Shown here piece after piece: positions 24,878 through 34,147 of a DNA stretch of 64,000 nt; within the stretch, counting starts at the first letter, position 1, and every line of letters begins with the position of its first letter. The translations under genes were made by a program, and so were the position numbers. The notes below the pieces were generated by a model. That model worked only from the letters and a program-made list of their open reading frames with translations. It was not told where the DNA came from and did no database searches. The stretch is from Natranaerovirga hydrolytica (GTDB lineage Bacteria > Bacillota > Clostridia > Lachnospirales > DSM-24629), in NCBI RefSeq assembly GCF_004339095.1, contig NZ_SMGQ01000012.1, forward strand, positions 124,001 to 188,000. The letters are read 5' to 3'.

Positions 24878-27469
24878 ATGAAATTTGATAAAGCAAGCAC
24901 TGGGAACGAAGGATTAGACCAAGCCATTAATTATTTGAGAATCGGTGACAATGTGGTTTGGCAGGTGGATCGTTTAGAAGACTATATGGAATATGCCAAT
25001 GCATATGTACGAAATAGTTTAGCAGAAAATAGAAATGTAATATATATGCGATTTGCAGTTCATGAACCCATAGTAAAAGATAATGATGCAATTAAAATCT
25101 ATACACTAGACCCATCAATTGGATTCGAGTCTTTTACAATAGAAGTTCACCGTATTATTGAAAAAGAAGGTTTAGAAGCGTTTTATGTTTTTGATTGCTT
25201 ATCCAATCTTTTAGAGTCTTGGGCAACAGATTTAATGATTGGCAACTTTTTTCAAGTCACTTGTCCCTATCTATTCCAAATGGAAACCATTGCATATTTT
25301 GGCATCATACGAGGCAATCATTCTTTTGAAACCATAGCAAGAATCCGTGAAACAACCCAACTATTACTGGATTTATACAATATTGAAGAAACGCGTTATA
25401 TACATCCTTTAAAAGTTTGGAATCGATACTCTACCACCATGTTTTTACCTCATATTGAAACCAAAAAAGAACTTGTGCCTGTAACCAGTAGTGCAGAATC
25501 GGCTAGGTTATTTAGTTTTCTTCCTCAAACAGGATTAGGCAATTCAAAGAGAAACTTAGATTATTGGGACAAATTATTTATGGAAGCAGAAGAGGTATTA
25601 GATAAAGAACCCAGAGATTCTAATAAAGAAAAAGCCATGGTGGAGCAATTTTGTAAGTTGATAATTGGAAAAGAAAAAAAGGTTTTAGATTTGGCTAAAA
25701 GGTATTTTGACTTAGAAGATATATTGGCCATCAAATCCCGTTTGATTGGTTCTGGATTTATCGGTGGAAAAACAGTTGGAATGCTTTTAGCAAGGCAAGT
25801 TTTGAAAAAAGATACACAAAGTCAGTGGCAAGATTTATTAGAAGAACATGATTCGTTTTATATTGGTTCAGATGTTTTTTACACTTACTTGGTTCAAAAT
25901 GGCTGGTGGCACCTTAGACAAAAACAACGGACTCAAGAAGGGTATTTTGAAGCAGGAGCAATTCTAGAACAAAATATGAAAGAAGGCGTTTTTCCAGAAA
26001 CCGTTAAAGAGCAGTTTATGCAAATGTTAGAGTATTACGGACAATCTCCAATTATTGTGCGTTCAAGTAGTTTATTAGAAGATAGTTTTGGCAATGCTTT
26101 TGCTGGAAAATATGAAAGTGTTTTTTGCGTGAATCAAGGCAGTCCGTTAGAACGATACAAACAATTTGAAGAAGCGGTTAGAAGTGTCTATGTGAGTTCA
26201 ATGAATCAACATGCCTTAGAGTATAGGCGAAAAAGAGGGTTAGACCAAAGAGATGAACAGATGGCCATTTTAGTACAAAGGGTATCAGGAGATTATTATA
26301 AAAAATACTTCTTTCCATTTCTTGCAGGTGTTGGTTTTTCTTATAATAGTTATGTATGGAATGAACAGATCAATCCAAAAGAAGGTATGATTCGACTGGT
26401 ATTAGGTTTAGGAACAAAAGCGGTTGATAGAGTAGAAGGGGATTATCCAAGAGTGGCGTCTTTAGATCAGCCAATGTTACAGCCAATTGGAAACGATGAA
26501 GATATGAAAAAGTATTCTCAGCATACAGTAGATGTCTTGAATTTGGTTGAAAATGCATTTCAAAATGTTTCATTAAATCAATTGATGTGGGAAAAACCAG
26601 GTCTAAAAATGGATCTGATAGGCGTTCTAGATCACGAAACCAATAAGAGAATTAAAGCATACAATATTAAAGAACAAGAAGCATGGCTATTAAATTATGA
26701 AAAACTTTTTAAAGAAACAGATTTCATACCCATAATGAAAAATATGCTACAGCAGTTGGAAAAGGCTTATACCTATCCTGTGGATGTAGAGTTTACAGTC
26801 AATTATATAGGAGAAGATAGACTCAAAATTAATCTGGTACAGTGTCGGCCCCTTCAAACAAAAGGGGTTATAGGAGAAGTGGAAGTGCCTCAAGATATAG
26901 ACAAAGAAAGCGTTGTGCTATCCACTAAAGGACATTTTATGGGTGGCAGTATTGATCAAGTGATTAAGCGTATTATTTATATTGAACCTAAAGCATATAG
27001 TGCTTTATCAACTCAAGAAAAATATGGATTAAGTCAATTTATAGGCAAATTAAATCAAAAAATTAAAGACAAAGAAAGTATGCCAGTTATGTTGGTTGCT
27101 CCAGGACGAATTGGAAGCAGTTCACCGTCTCTTGGATTACCCATTAATTTTTCTCAAATTAGTAATATGAGCATTTTATGTGAGACAGCATATGAAATAA
27201 TGGGAATGGTTCCAGATTTATCTTATGGTTCCCATTTTTTTCAAGACCTTGTAGAAGCAGATATATTTTATATAGCAGTCTTTCCAAATCATAAACACAC
27301 CATTTTCAATAATAATTATTTTGAAAATGCAACCAATGAGCTAATAGATATCATACCTGAGGCATCTAAATATGAAAAAGTACTTAAAGTCATAGATACA
27401 AGGAATGATTTTATCATTAAAGGGGATTTAAAAGCTCAGAATTTAATAGGATACACATCTAGTAGATGA
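24878..27469 (+). CDS. PEP/pyruvate-binding (PPDK N-domain) protein with degenerate KaiC-like N-terminus
   Basis: 863 residues. Residues 1-200 resemble a KaiC/RecA-like fold (TGNEGLDQAINYLRIGDNVVW, later FYVFDCLSNLLESWATD), but the Walker A loop GxxGxGKT is missing. From about 285 to 660 comes the ATP-grasp pyruvate-phosphate-dikinase/PEP-synthase N-domain: GGKTVGMLLA, then IIVRSSSLLEDSFGNAFAGKYES (residues 392-414, described by position, key R395), then LVQCRPLQT. I see no phosphohistidine swivel domain (TxxGGxxxHxxI) and no PEP-binding barrel, so it cannot be a complete PEP synthase. The last 200 residues are not recognised. Perhaps it phosphorylates a partner or another substrate. Good ribosome binding site AGGAGG. 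Confidence 0.8.
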   Translation: MKFDKASTGNEGLDQAINYLRIGDNVVWQVDRLEDYMEYANAYVRNSLAENRNVIYMRFAVHEPIVKDNDAIKIYTLDPSIGFESFTIEVHRIIEKEGLEAFYVFDCLSNLLESWATDLMIGNFFQVTCPYLFQMETIAYFGIIRGNHSFETIARIRETTQLLLDLYNIEETRYIHPLKVWNRYSTTMFLPHIETKKELVPVTSSAESARLFSFLPQTGLGNSKRNLDYWDKLFMEAEEVLDKEPRDSNKEKAMVEQFCKLIIGKEKKVLDLAKRYFDLEDILAIKSRLIGSGFIGGKTVGMLLARQVLKKDTQSQWQDLLEEHDSFYIGSDVFYTYLVQNGWWHLRQKQRTQEGYFEAGAILEQNMKEGVFPETVKEQFMQMLEYYGQSPIIVRSSSLLEDSFGNAFAGKYESVFCVNQGSPLERYKQFEEAVRSVYVSSMNQHALEYRRKRGLDQRDEQMAILVQRVSGDYYKKYFFPFLAGVGFSYNSYVWNEQINPKEGMIRLVLGLGTKAVDRVEGDYPRVASLDQPMLQPIGNDEDMKKYSQHTVDVLNLVENAFQNVSLNQLMWEKPGLKMDLIGVLDHETNKRIKAYNIKEQEAWLLNYEKLFKETDFIPIMKNMLQQLEKAYTYPVDVEFTVNYIGEDRLKINLVQCRPLQTKGVIGEVEVPQDIDKESVVLSTKGHFMGGSIDQVIKRIIYIEPKAYSALSTQEKYGLSQFIGKLNQKIKDKESMPVMLVAPGRIGSSSPSLGLPINFSQISNMSILCETAYEIMGMVPDLSYGSHFFQDLVEADIFYIAVFPNHKHTIFNNNYFENATNELIDIIPEASKYEKVLKVIDTRNDFIIKGDLKAQNLIGYTSSR

Positions 27470-27547
27470 GTTGACTTTGTATTCACCTATTTGTAAAATA
27501 ATAATAATCGTGAATTTCAATTATATGATTTAGAAAGGTTTTATAAT

Positions 27548-28702
27548 ATGGCAATGACATTAAGGCATTTGTGTAAATATGCAAAAGAAAATTATGATAT
27601 GAAATTAATTTGTGGCGAAAAAAATATGAATAATATTGTAAAATGGGTGCATATGCTTGAAGACCCTGAAACAGCAACTTTTCTAAAGGGGCAGGAGTTG
27701 ATTTTTTCAACAGGAATAGGTCATGACAACACGGATTGGTTTATTGAATTTGTACGTGGACTGGTTGAGAATCAAGCCAGTGGGTTGGTGCTCAATATCG
27801 GTCCTCACATTAAGGAAGTTCCTAAAGAACTTAAAGCATATTGTGAAGCATTACAATTTCCTTTGTTTACCATACCATGGCAAACCAAAATTGTAGACAT
27901 TACCTATGATTTTTGTCACAATATTATGCAGGCAGAAAAGAGTGAATTAACAGTTGCAGAAGCATTTAGAAACATTATTTTCTTTCCGGATAAAATTTCT
28001 GAGTACAGACCGATTATCGAAAGAAAATCATATGATGTTAATGCATCCTATAGAATTGTTGCCCTATCTTTACAAGGCATGTCAAAAGACAATTATTTAG
28101 ATTACGAGAAAAAGGTGGATTTGCATCTTAAAAGGATTTTGTATAATTATAGTGATCGATTTAGTGTGTTTAGACAAGATCAATATTTTATTGTTATATT
28201 ACAAAATTTTTCCAAAGAAAATATTAGCAAAGGGCTATACAGACTTGAAGAACTTTGTAAAGATGAAAAAGGTTATACAATATGCTCTGGAATCAGTCGA
28301 AGCGATTTTGGTATTCTTTCGTTGTCGAGAAATTATAAAAGAGCCATTTCAGTGCTTAAGATTGCCCAAAAACAAGTGCAAAACCAATTGTTTTATGATG
28401 ACATTGGTTTATATCAATTATTAATTGAAGTAGAGGATATGAAAGTTCTTAAGAAGTTCTATGAAGATACTTTAGGTCAATTAGAAGATTATGATAAAAA
28501 AAATCAAACGGATTATCTAGAAACATTAAAATTGTACTTAGACAATAACAATAGCGTAGAAAAAGTAGCAAAGATTACCTTTGTTCATCGGAACACCATC
28601 AATTATAAAATTAAAAAAATCAAAGAAATTATTGATTGCGAACTTAATTATCAAGATGGACTGAAAATATATATGGCTTTTCATATGAAGGATTTTTTAT
28701 AA
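27548..28702 (+). CDS. PucR-family transcriptional regulator
   Basis: 384 residues. Residues 8-125 match the PucR N-terminal ligand domain (LICGEKNMNNIVKWVHMLEDP, ELIFSTGIG, PLFTIPW). A middle domain of CdaR/GGDEF-like type spans about 150-290. The C-terminal helix-turn-helix is of the HTH_30 type (VEKVAKITFVHRNTINYKIKKIKEI). Family members activate purine, allantoin or pyrimidine catabolic genes. It sits immediately upstream of the pyrimidine-degradation cluster on the same strand and is its most likely regulator. The ATG at 27548 is used; another lies two codons later. Confidence 0.88.
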   Translation: MAMTLRHLCKYAKENYDMKLICGEKNMNNIVKWVHMLEDPETATFLKGQELIFSTGIGHDNTDWFIEFVRGLVENQASGLVLNIGPHIKEVPKELKAYCEALQFPLFTIPWQTKIVDITYDFCHNIMQAEKSELTVAEAFRNIIFFPDKISEYRPIIERKSYDVNASYRIVALSLQGMSKDNYLDYEKKVDLHLKRILYNYSDRFSVFRQDQYFIVILQNFSKENISKGLYRLEELCKDEKGYTICSGISRSDFGILSLSRNYKRAISVLKIAQKQVQNQLFYDDIGLYQLLIEVEDMKVLKKFYEDTLGQLEDYDKKNQTDYLETLKLYLDNNNSVEKVAKITFVHRNTINYKIKKIKEIIDCELNYQDGLKIYMAFHMKDFL

Positions 28703-28750
28703 GCTTAACTTTAGTCTCATAGAGTAGTTATATTATATCATATGTGCGCC

Positions 28751-28770
28751 AGCACAATTTATTTTGTGCT
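28751..28770. terminator. Stem-loop behind the PucR gene
   Basis: AGCACAA - TTTATT - TTGTGCT, perfect 7-bp stem, 48 bases after the stop. No long T run follows, so it is a weak terminator candidate. Confidence 0.45.
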
Positions 28771-28844
28771 ATAAAACGTTGATTAGAAAAAAAAACGTGG
28801 TAATATATATTTATAGTTTCAAAAACGAATAATAATAAGTTATG

Positions 28845-28890
28845 GCAAAGGGGCCTGTTTAGTAAAATAAACAGGCTCCTTTTGTCGTTT
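28845..28890 (+). terminator. Strong hairpin in the leader of the pyrimidine operon
   Basis: GCAAAGGGGCCTGTTTA and TAAACAGGCTCCTTTTGT pair over most of their length, followed by CGTTTTATAA. It ends 29 bases before the aminotransferase start. It either terminates the pucR transcript or serves as an attenuator for the operon. Confidence 0.6.
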
Positions 28891-28918
28891 TATAAAAGAT
28901 AAATGAGGTGATTGGTGT

Positions 28919-30283
28919 ATGGAACTTGAATTAAAAACAGCAAAGGAAATTTCTGAAACATCGAAAAAATACAATTTGCACTCTTGGAGTGTTCAAGGAG
29001 ATTTAAATCCAAAAGTCATGTCAAAAGCAGAGGGTATCTATTTTTGGGATGGAGAAGGTAAGCGTTATTACGATATGTCTTCTCAACTGGTTAATTTAAA
29101 TATTGGTTATGGTAATCAAAAAGTCATTAAGGCCATTCAAGACCAAGCGGAAAAATTAGCGTTTGCCTCTCCAGGGTACGCAATAGATGTTAGATCTCAG
29201 CTGGCAAAGAGGGTTGTTGAGCTAGCACCGGATAATATGGGAAAAGTATTTTTTACATTAGGTGGTGCAGATGCCAATGAAAATGCTATAAAAATTGCAA
29301 AGATGATGACCGGTAGACAAAAAATATTTTCTAGATACCGTTCTTATCATGGCGCTACATACGGTGCAGCTAATTTAACCGGTGAACCTAGAAGATACAC
29401 TTGTGAACCAGGCATACCAGGATTTATAAAGTTCTTTGATCCTTATGTTTATAGAGCACCTATAGATTTTGAACGAGAAGAAGACGCTACAAAATACTAT
29501 CTAGACCAATTAAGAGAACAAATTATATATGAAGGCAGAGAGTCTGTAGCAGCCATTGTTTTAGAAACCATTACAGGAAGTAACGGAATTATTATACCAC
29601 CAAAAGGCTATTTACAAGGTGTTCGTGAGATTTGTGATGCCTTTGGTATATTGATGGTCTGTGATGAAGTTATGACTGGATGGGGACGAACAGGTGAATG
29701 GTTTGGTATCAATCATTACAATGTCAAGCCAGATATTATAACATTTGCAAAAGGTGTGTCCTGTGGCTATGCACCAATTGGCGGTGTATTGGTTAGCAAA
29801 GACATAGCCAAACACTTTGATGATCATTTCTTAAGTTGTGGTTTAACCTATTCAGCTCATCCATTAGGATGTGCAGCAGGTATAGCAACTATAGAATATT
29901 ACAAAGAAGAAAATCTTTTAGAGCAGTCCAAAGAAAAAGGTAAATTATTAGGAGAAATACTAGAAAATCTGAAATCAGAACATCCTTGTGTAGGTGATGT
30001 TAGGTATATAGGGTTATTTTCTGCCATAGAGTTAGTAAAAGACAAAACAACGAAAGAGCCATTAGTAGAATACGGTAAAGATCCAGAAAAAGTAATGAAG
30101 AAAATATTAGGTATGTTGGTGGAAAGAGGATTTACAACGTATACCCACGAAAATGTGATTATTGTTGCGCCACCTCTTATTATTACAGAAGAAGAATTAA
30201 AAGAAGCAATGACCATTATGGACGATGTACTATTTGAAGTAGACAAAATGATAGGAGCAACAGTTGGTCAAATGATCGGATAG
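28919..30283 (+). CDS. Class III aminotransferase, probable beta-alanine:pyruvate (omega-amino acid) aminotransferase
   Basis: 454 residues with the fold type I PLP pattern: cofactor contacts RSYHGATYGA, the Asp of CDEVMTGWGRTG, and TFAKGVSCGYAPIGG with the Schiff-base Lys278. Length and motifs fit omega-amino-acid transaminases. In this operon the expected substrate is beta-alanine (or 3-aminoisobutyrate), made by dihydropyrimidinase and the M20 hydrolases; the product would be malonate semialdehyde. The substrate is inferred from context. AGGTG ribosome binding site (28905-28909), first gene of the operon, nine bases before the dehydrogenase gene. Confidence 0.85.
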   Translation: MELELKTAKEISETSKKYNLHSWSVQGDLNPKVMSKAEGIYFWDGEGKRYYDMSSQLVNLNIGYGNQKVIKAIQDQAEKLAFASPGYAIDVRSQLAKRVVELAPDNMGKVFFTLGGADANENAIKIAKMMTGRQKIFSRYRSYHGATYGAANLTGEPRRYTCEPGIPGFIKFFDPYVYRAPIDFEREEDATKYYLDQLREQIIYEGRESVAAIVLETITGSNGIIIPPKGYLQGVREICDAFGILMVCDEVMTGWGRTGEWFGINHYNVKPDIITFAKGVSCGYAPIGGVLVSKDIAKHFDDHFLSCGLTYSAHPLGCAAGIATIEYYKEENLLEQSKEKGKLLGEILENLKSEHPCVGDVRYIGLFSAIELVKDKTTKEPLVEYGKDPEKVMKKILGMLVERGFTTYTHENVIIVAPPLIITEEELKEAMTIMDDVLFEVDKMIGATVGQMIG

Positions 30284-30292
30284 GAGGAGTAT

Positions 30293-31417
30293 ATGAATTA
30301 CAAATATTATATGCCGACAAAAGTTATTATGGGCAAAGATTGTATTGTTAAAAACAGTAAGCTATTAAAGGGTTTGGGAAAGAAAGCGTTGCTTGTAACA
30401 GGTGCTCACTCTGCAAAAGCAAATGGTTCTCAAGCAGATATCATAAAAGCTTTGGAATCAGAGGGTATTGATTATGAAGTTTTTGACAAGGTTATGAGCA
30501 ATCCAACCATAAAGTGTGTGTATGAAGGCGCTGAATTTGCAAAAGAAAAGCAGGTTGACTGTATCATTGCTATTGGCGGTGGATCGCCTATGGACGCAGC
30601 CAAAGGTATTGCCTTACTAGCAGCTCAAGACATAACAGAAGACAAGTTATTTTCTGGTGATTATGAAGCAATCGTCTTACCAATGGCATTTGTTCCTACA
30701 ACAGCAGGGACAGGATCAGAAGTGACTCAGTACTCTATTTTAACCAATGATAAAGCTCAAACCAAGATGAGTATAGCAACAGAGTTGATTTTTCCAAAAG
30801 TCTCTTTTTTAGATGGAAAATATATGGAAGCTTTAGGTGTCACAACAACCATTAATACAGCAATAGATGCATTGTCTCATTCTGTAGAAGGGATGTTATC
30901 GGTAAAAGCGTCTACGATATCAGATGCTTTAGCCGTCGAAAGCATAAAAATGATTATGGAATGTGTGCCTGCCTTGTTAAAAGCATTAGAAAAAAAGGAT
31001 ACAAGTGTCATAACATTAGGTATGCGGGATAAACTCCTTCATGCATCCTTATTAGGTGGAATGGTTATTGCTCAAACAGGTACAACAGCTGTTCATGCAA
31101 TGGGTTATTCTTTAACGTATTTTAAAGACATCGACCATGGTAGAGCCAATGGATTGTTATTAGGTGAATACTTAAGATTAGTAGAAAAAGAACAGCCTGA
31201 TTTGGCACAAGTTATTATAAAAGCAATGAATCTTAATCAAGTAGATGAATTGATTGAGTTGATGAACACTTGTTTTGGTGAAAAAGAAGTGATTAACATA
31301 GAAGAAATCAATCGATATGCTCATTTGGCCATTCAAACAAAGAACATCAATAATTGTCTTGTAAAACCAAATGAAGCAGACATTAAAGAAATGTTTGTTT
31401 CCACTTTTTTAAAGTAA
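30293..31417 (+). CDS. Iron-containing alcohol dehydrogenase, probable malonate semialdehyde reductase
   Basis: 374 residues, the usual length of group III Fe-ADHs. NAD(P) loop GGGSPMDAAKG, and metal ligands D192, H196 (DALSH), H268 (VHAMGY) and H282 (DIDHGRANG), with the family spacing of 14 between the last two. Placed directly behind the aminotransferase, it most simply reduces malonate semialdehyde to 3-hydroxypropionate, disposing of electrons and a toxic aldehyde. That substrate is inferred; alternatives are other short aldehydes. AGGAGG ribosome binding site. Confidence 0.85.
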   Translation: MNYKYYMPTKVIMGKDCIVKNSKLLKGLGKKALLVTGAHSAKANGSQADIIKALESEGIDYEVFDKVMSNPTIKCVYEGAEFAKEKQVDCIIAIGGGSPMDAAKGIALLAAQDITEDKLFSGDYEAIVLPMAFVPTTAGTGSEVTQYSILTNDKAQTKMSIATELIFPKVSFLDGKYMEALGVTTTINTAIDALSHSVEGMLSVKASTISDALAVESIKMIMECVPALLKALEKKDTSVITLGMRDKLLHASLLGGMVIAQTGTTAVHAMGYSLTYFKDIDHGRANGLLLGEYLRLVEKEQPDLAQVIIKAMNLNQVDELIELMNTCFGEKEVINIEEINRYAHLAIQTKNINNCLVKPNEADIKEMFVSTFLK

Positions 31418-31444
31418 GAACAGTATTCAAAGGAGGTAGCCATT

Positions 31445-32755
31445 ATGGATAATATTCAAGATACATTAAATAAATTGGCATTAGAATTAAAAGCCGATAT
31501 GATTGATTTTTGTCAAAGGTTGATAAAAGTTCCAGCGTTATCGGGAGAAGAAAAAGGTGTGGCAGACCTTTATTTAGCGGAAATGGAAAAGCTGGGTTTT
31601 GATAGGTATTTTCGTGATAAATGGGGTAATGTTATAGGGATTATAGAAGGAACAGAACCAGGACCAGCCATTATGTTTAATGCCCATTTAGACCATGTAG
31701 ACACAGGTGATTATAGTGAATGGGATGGATATGATCCATATGGCGGAGAAATAGATGTTAATGAAATGGAAAACCAAGACCAAGATGGATATGAATCTGT
31801 GGAAGTCATTCACGGTCGAGCGGCTTCTGATGTAAAAGCAGGAGGGGCTTGCCAAATTTATTCAGGAAAAATCCTAATAAAGCTTAGAGAAATGGGTTAT
31901 CCCATTAAAGGAAGATATATTTTTACAGGTGTGGTGTTAGAAGAACCAGCTGAGCAACTGGGTATGATCAAATTGATAGAGGATACTTTTCCAGAAGAAG
32001 GGTTGACATTTGATGGTGTGGTATCTTGTGAAGCCACTTCATTAAAAATATATTTAGGTCATAGAGGCCGTGTAGAATTAAAAGTAACCATCTCAGGAGT
32101 CACGTCTCATGGTAGCGCTCCTTGGCTAGGTATAAATGCAGTGAACAAAGCAACCAAATTTATAGATAAAGTGGAAGACTATATTAAAAGGCATCATAAA
32201 ACAGATGAACATTTAGGAGATTCAAGTATCGCCCTAACCATTATAAATTGTAGTCCAGGGTCTATGTGTATTGTACCTGATAGGTGTCATATTACTTATG
32301 ATAGAAGATTTGTTCCAGGTGAAACCTATGACAGTTGTGTAGAAGAAATGCAAAAAATCATTGATGAATTATCAGCAGAGGATCCAGATTTCAGAGCAAC
32401 AGTAGAGATAGCAGCAGTACCTAGAACCACTTATACCGGTCTAAGTGTTACCGTACCAAATGTAAAAGAAGCTTGGAAAATCAGTCGAGAGCATCCATTT
32501 GCAAAAGCGGCAGCAGCAGGTTTAAGAGCAGTAGAACAACCGGTGAAATACGGGTACTGGGATTTTGGAACAGATTTATCCGTTATTAGTGGACGAGAAA
32601 AGAAACCAGCTATTGGTTATTCGCCAATGCAAGAATTTTATTGTCATAGACCCATTGATAAAGTAAGGGTGGATTATATGGAAAAAGCTTTGGTAGGCAA
32701 TGTATCCATTTTTCAAGAAATGACAAAATTAAATCCAAAAGACTTTGTATTATAA
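31445..32755 (+). CDS. M20-family zinc hydrolase, candidate N-carbamoyl-beta-alanine amidohydrolase (first copy)
   Basis: 436 residues. M20 metal site: H81-x-D83 in HLDHVD, bridging D129 in ASDVKAGG, catalytic E166 and metal ligand E167 in LEEPAE, and a late His in FYCHRP. A lid domain with GHRGRVELKVTISG and THGSAPWLG motifs corresponds to YgeY-type relatives of the selenium/purine cluster of E. coli. Between dihydropyrimidinase and aminotransferase the missing step is hydrolysis of N-carbamoyl-beta-alanine to beta-alanine, ammonia and CO2, which M20 enzymes can perform. Substrate inferred. A paralogue follows at once. Confidence 0.83.
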   Translation: MDNIQDTLNKLALELKADMIDFCQRLIKVPALSGEEKGVADLYLAEMEKLGFDRYFRDKWGNVIGIIEGTEPGPAIMFNAHLDHVDTGDYSEWDGYDPYGGEIDVNEMENQDQDGYESVEVIHGRAASDVKAGGACQIYSGKILIKLREMGYPIKGRYIFTGVVLEEPAEQLGMIKLIEDTFPEEGLTFDGVVSCEATSLKIYLGHRGRVELKVTISGVTSHGSAPWLGINAVNKATKFIDKVEDYIKRHHKTDEHLGDSSIALTIINCSPGSMCIVPDRCHITYDRRFVPGETYDSCVEEMQKIIDELSAEDPDFRATVEIAAVPRTTYTGLSVTVPNVKEAWKISREHPFAKAAAAGLRAVEQPVKYGYWDFGTDLSVISGREKKPAIGYSPMQEFYCHRPIDKVRVDYMEKALVGNVSIFQEMTKLNPKDFVL

Positions 32756-32782
32756 TGAAAAAAATGAAAGGTGTGTGAAAGT

Positions 32783-34114
32783 ATGAGTGAAGTATTAGAA
32801 GGCAAATTAATTCAGGCAATCAAAGAGATTACAGAAGCGTTACATGATGATATGGTGGCGTTTTCACAAAAGTTAATTCAAACACCAAGTATCAGTGGGA
32901 CGGAAAAAGAGCTTGCAGATTTGAATATAGCAGAAATGGAAAAATTAGGCTATGATGAGGTATTTCGTGATGAACAAGGGAATGTTGTAGGGATTGTTAA
33001 GGGAACAGAGGATGGTCCAACCATTATGTTTAATTCTCATATGGACCATGTTAGTCCAGGTGATAAAAACAACTGGGAAGGTTATGATCCTTATGGAGGA
33101 CTCATTGATATTTGTAAAGTGGATAATCAGGAAAAAGAACCAGATGAAGCAGAGTGTATCCATGGTCGAGGCGCCTCTGATGTAAAATGTGGCGAAGCCA
33201 TGCAAATATATTCTGGAGGACTTCTTGTCAAACTAAAAGAAAAAGGGTTTCAATTTAAAGGGAATTATATGTTCACAGGTGTGGTGCAAGAAGAGCCAGC
33301 AGAAATGGTCGGCATGTTACATCTTATTGATAAAACATTGCCAGCTAAAGGTTTAACTTATGATGCCATGGTTTCTTCAGAAGCGACTTCATTAAAATTA
33401 TACTGTGGTCATAGAGGACGTGTAGAAATGTTAATTACAGTATATGGCAGAACGTCTCATGGTAGTGCGCCTTGGTTAGGCATTAATTCAATTTATAAGG
33501 CAATGCCTCTAATAGAAAAGATTAAAGATGAATTGTATCCATCTCTGCCAACGGATCCGGATTTAGGTCAAGCTTCTTTATCTTTAAATATTATTGAGTG
33601 CTCACCAGGTGCATTATCTATTGTACCAGACAAATGTATGTTGTCTTTAGACCGTCGTACATTACCAGGTGAAACAGCTGAAATTGCTGTGGCTCAAATT
33701 CAAAAAATCATTGATGAATTGGCCAGTAAAGATCCAGAATTTAAAGCGGATGTTAAGGTGAAAACCGCAGTAGAAACATCTTATACAGGTGTATCCTATG
33801 AAGCTTCTAAAGATATGAACCCATGGAAAATCAGCAAGGACCATGGTTTTGTAAAAGCAGCAGCAGAAGCCTTGGAATCGGTAGGTCAAACACCAAAATA
33901 CGGTTATTGGGACTTTGGTACAGACGCTAGTAAAACATGTGGCATTGATAGAAAACCAACTATTGGTTATTCTCCAATGCAAGAACAATACGCACATACC
34001 CCTTATGACAAATGTCGTACAGATTTTATGAAAAAAGCTTTAGAAGGTAATGTGGCTCTTTTTATTCATGCAGCTGCAAGTGGTAAAGAAGGGTTTGAAA
34101 AAGTAGAATGGTAA
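32783..34114 (+). CDS. M20-family zinc hydrolase, second tandem copy
   Basis: 443 residues from the ATG at 32783; a GTG at 32771 overlaps the AAAGG site and is less likely. Same architecture as the preceding gene: NSHMDHVSPGD, the HGRGASDVKCGE loop, VQEEPAE, GHRGRVEMLITVYG, EQYAHTP. The two proteins can be aligned over their whole length with many identical blocks, so they arose by tandem duplication. One differs in the loop after the first His (SPGDKNNWEGYDPYGG against TGDYSEWDGYDPYGG). They could be two subunits or have different carbamoyl-amino-acid preferences. Confidence 0.83.
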   Translation: MSEVLEGKLIQAIKEITEALHDDMVAFSQKLIQTPSISGTEKELADLNIAEMEKLGYDEVFRDEQGNVVGIVKGTEDGPTIMFNSHMDHVSPGDKNNWEGYDPYGGLIDICKVDNQEKEPDEAECIHGRGASDVKCGEAMQIYSGGLLVKLKEKGFQFKGNYMFTGVVQEEPAEMVGMLHLIDKTLPAKGLTYDAMVSSEATSLKLYCGHRGRVEMLITVYGRTSHGSAPWLGINSIYKAMPLIEKIKDELYPSLPTDPDLGQASLSLNIIECSPGALSIVPDKCMLSLDRRTLPGETAEIAVAQIQKIIDELASKDPEFKADVKVKTAVETSYTGVSYEASKDMNPWKISKDHGFVKAAAEALESVGQTPKYGYWDFGTDASKTCGIDRKPTIGYSPMQEQYAHTPYDKCRTDFMKKALEGNVALFIHAAASGKEGFEKVEW

Positions 34115-34147
34115 ACAGATGGATATAATTTTTAAGGAGGTTATGGT

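Noticed and set aside
24878-27469. Complete phosphoenolpyruvate synthase
   Set aside because: Phosphohistidine and PEP-binding domains are not visible; only the ATP-grasp part is recognised.
31445-34114. Selenium-linked purine catabolism cluster, because of YgeY-like hydrolases
   Set aside because: No SsnA, YgeW/YgeX, xanthine dehydrogenase or selenium genes are adjacent, and the dehydropyrimidine and dihydropyrimidinase neighbours fit pyrimidine degradation better.
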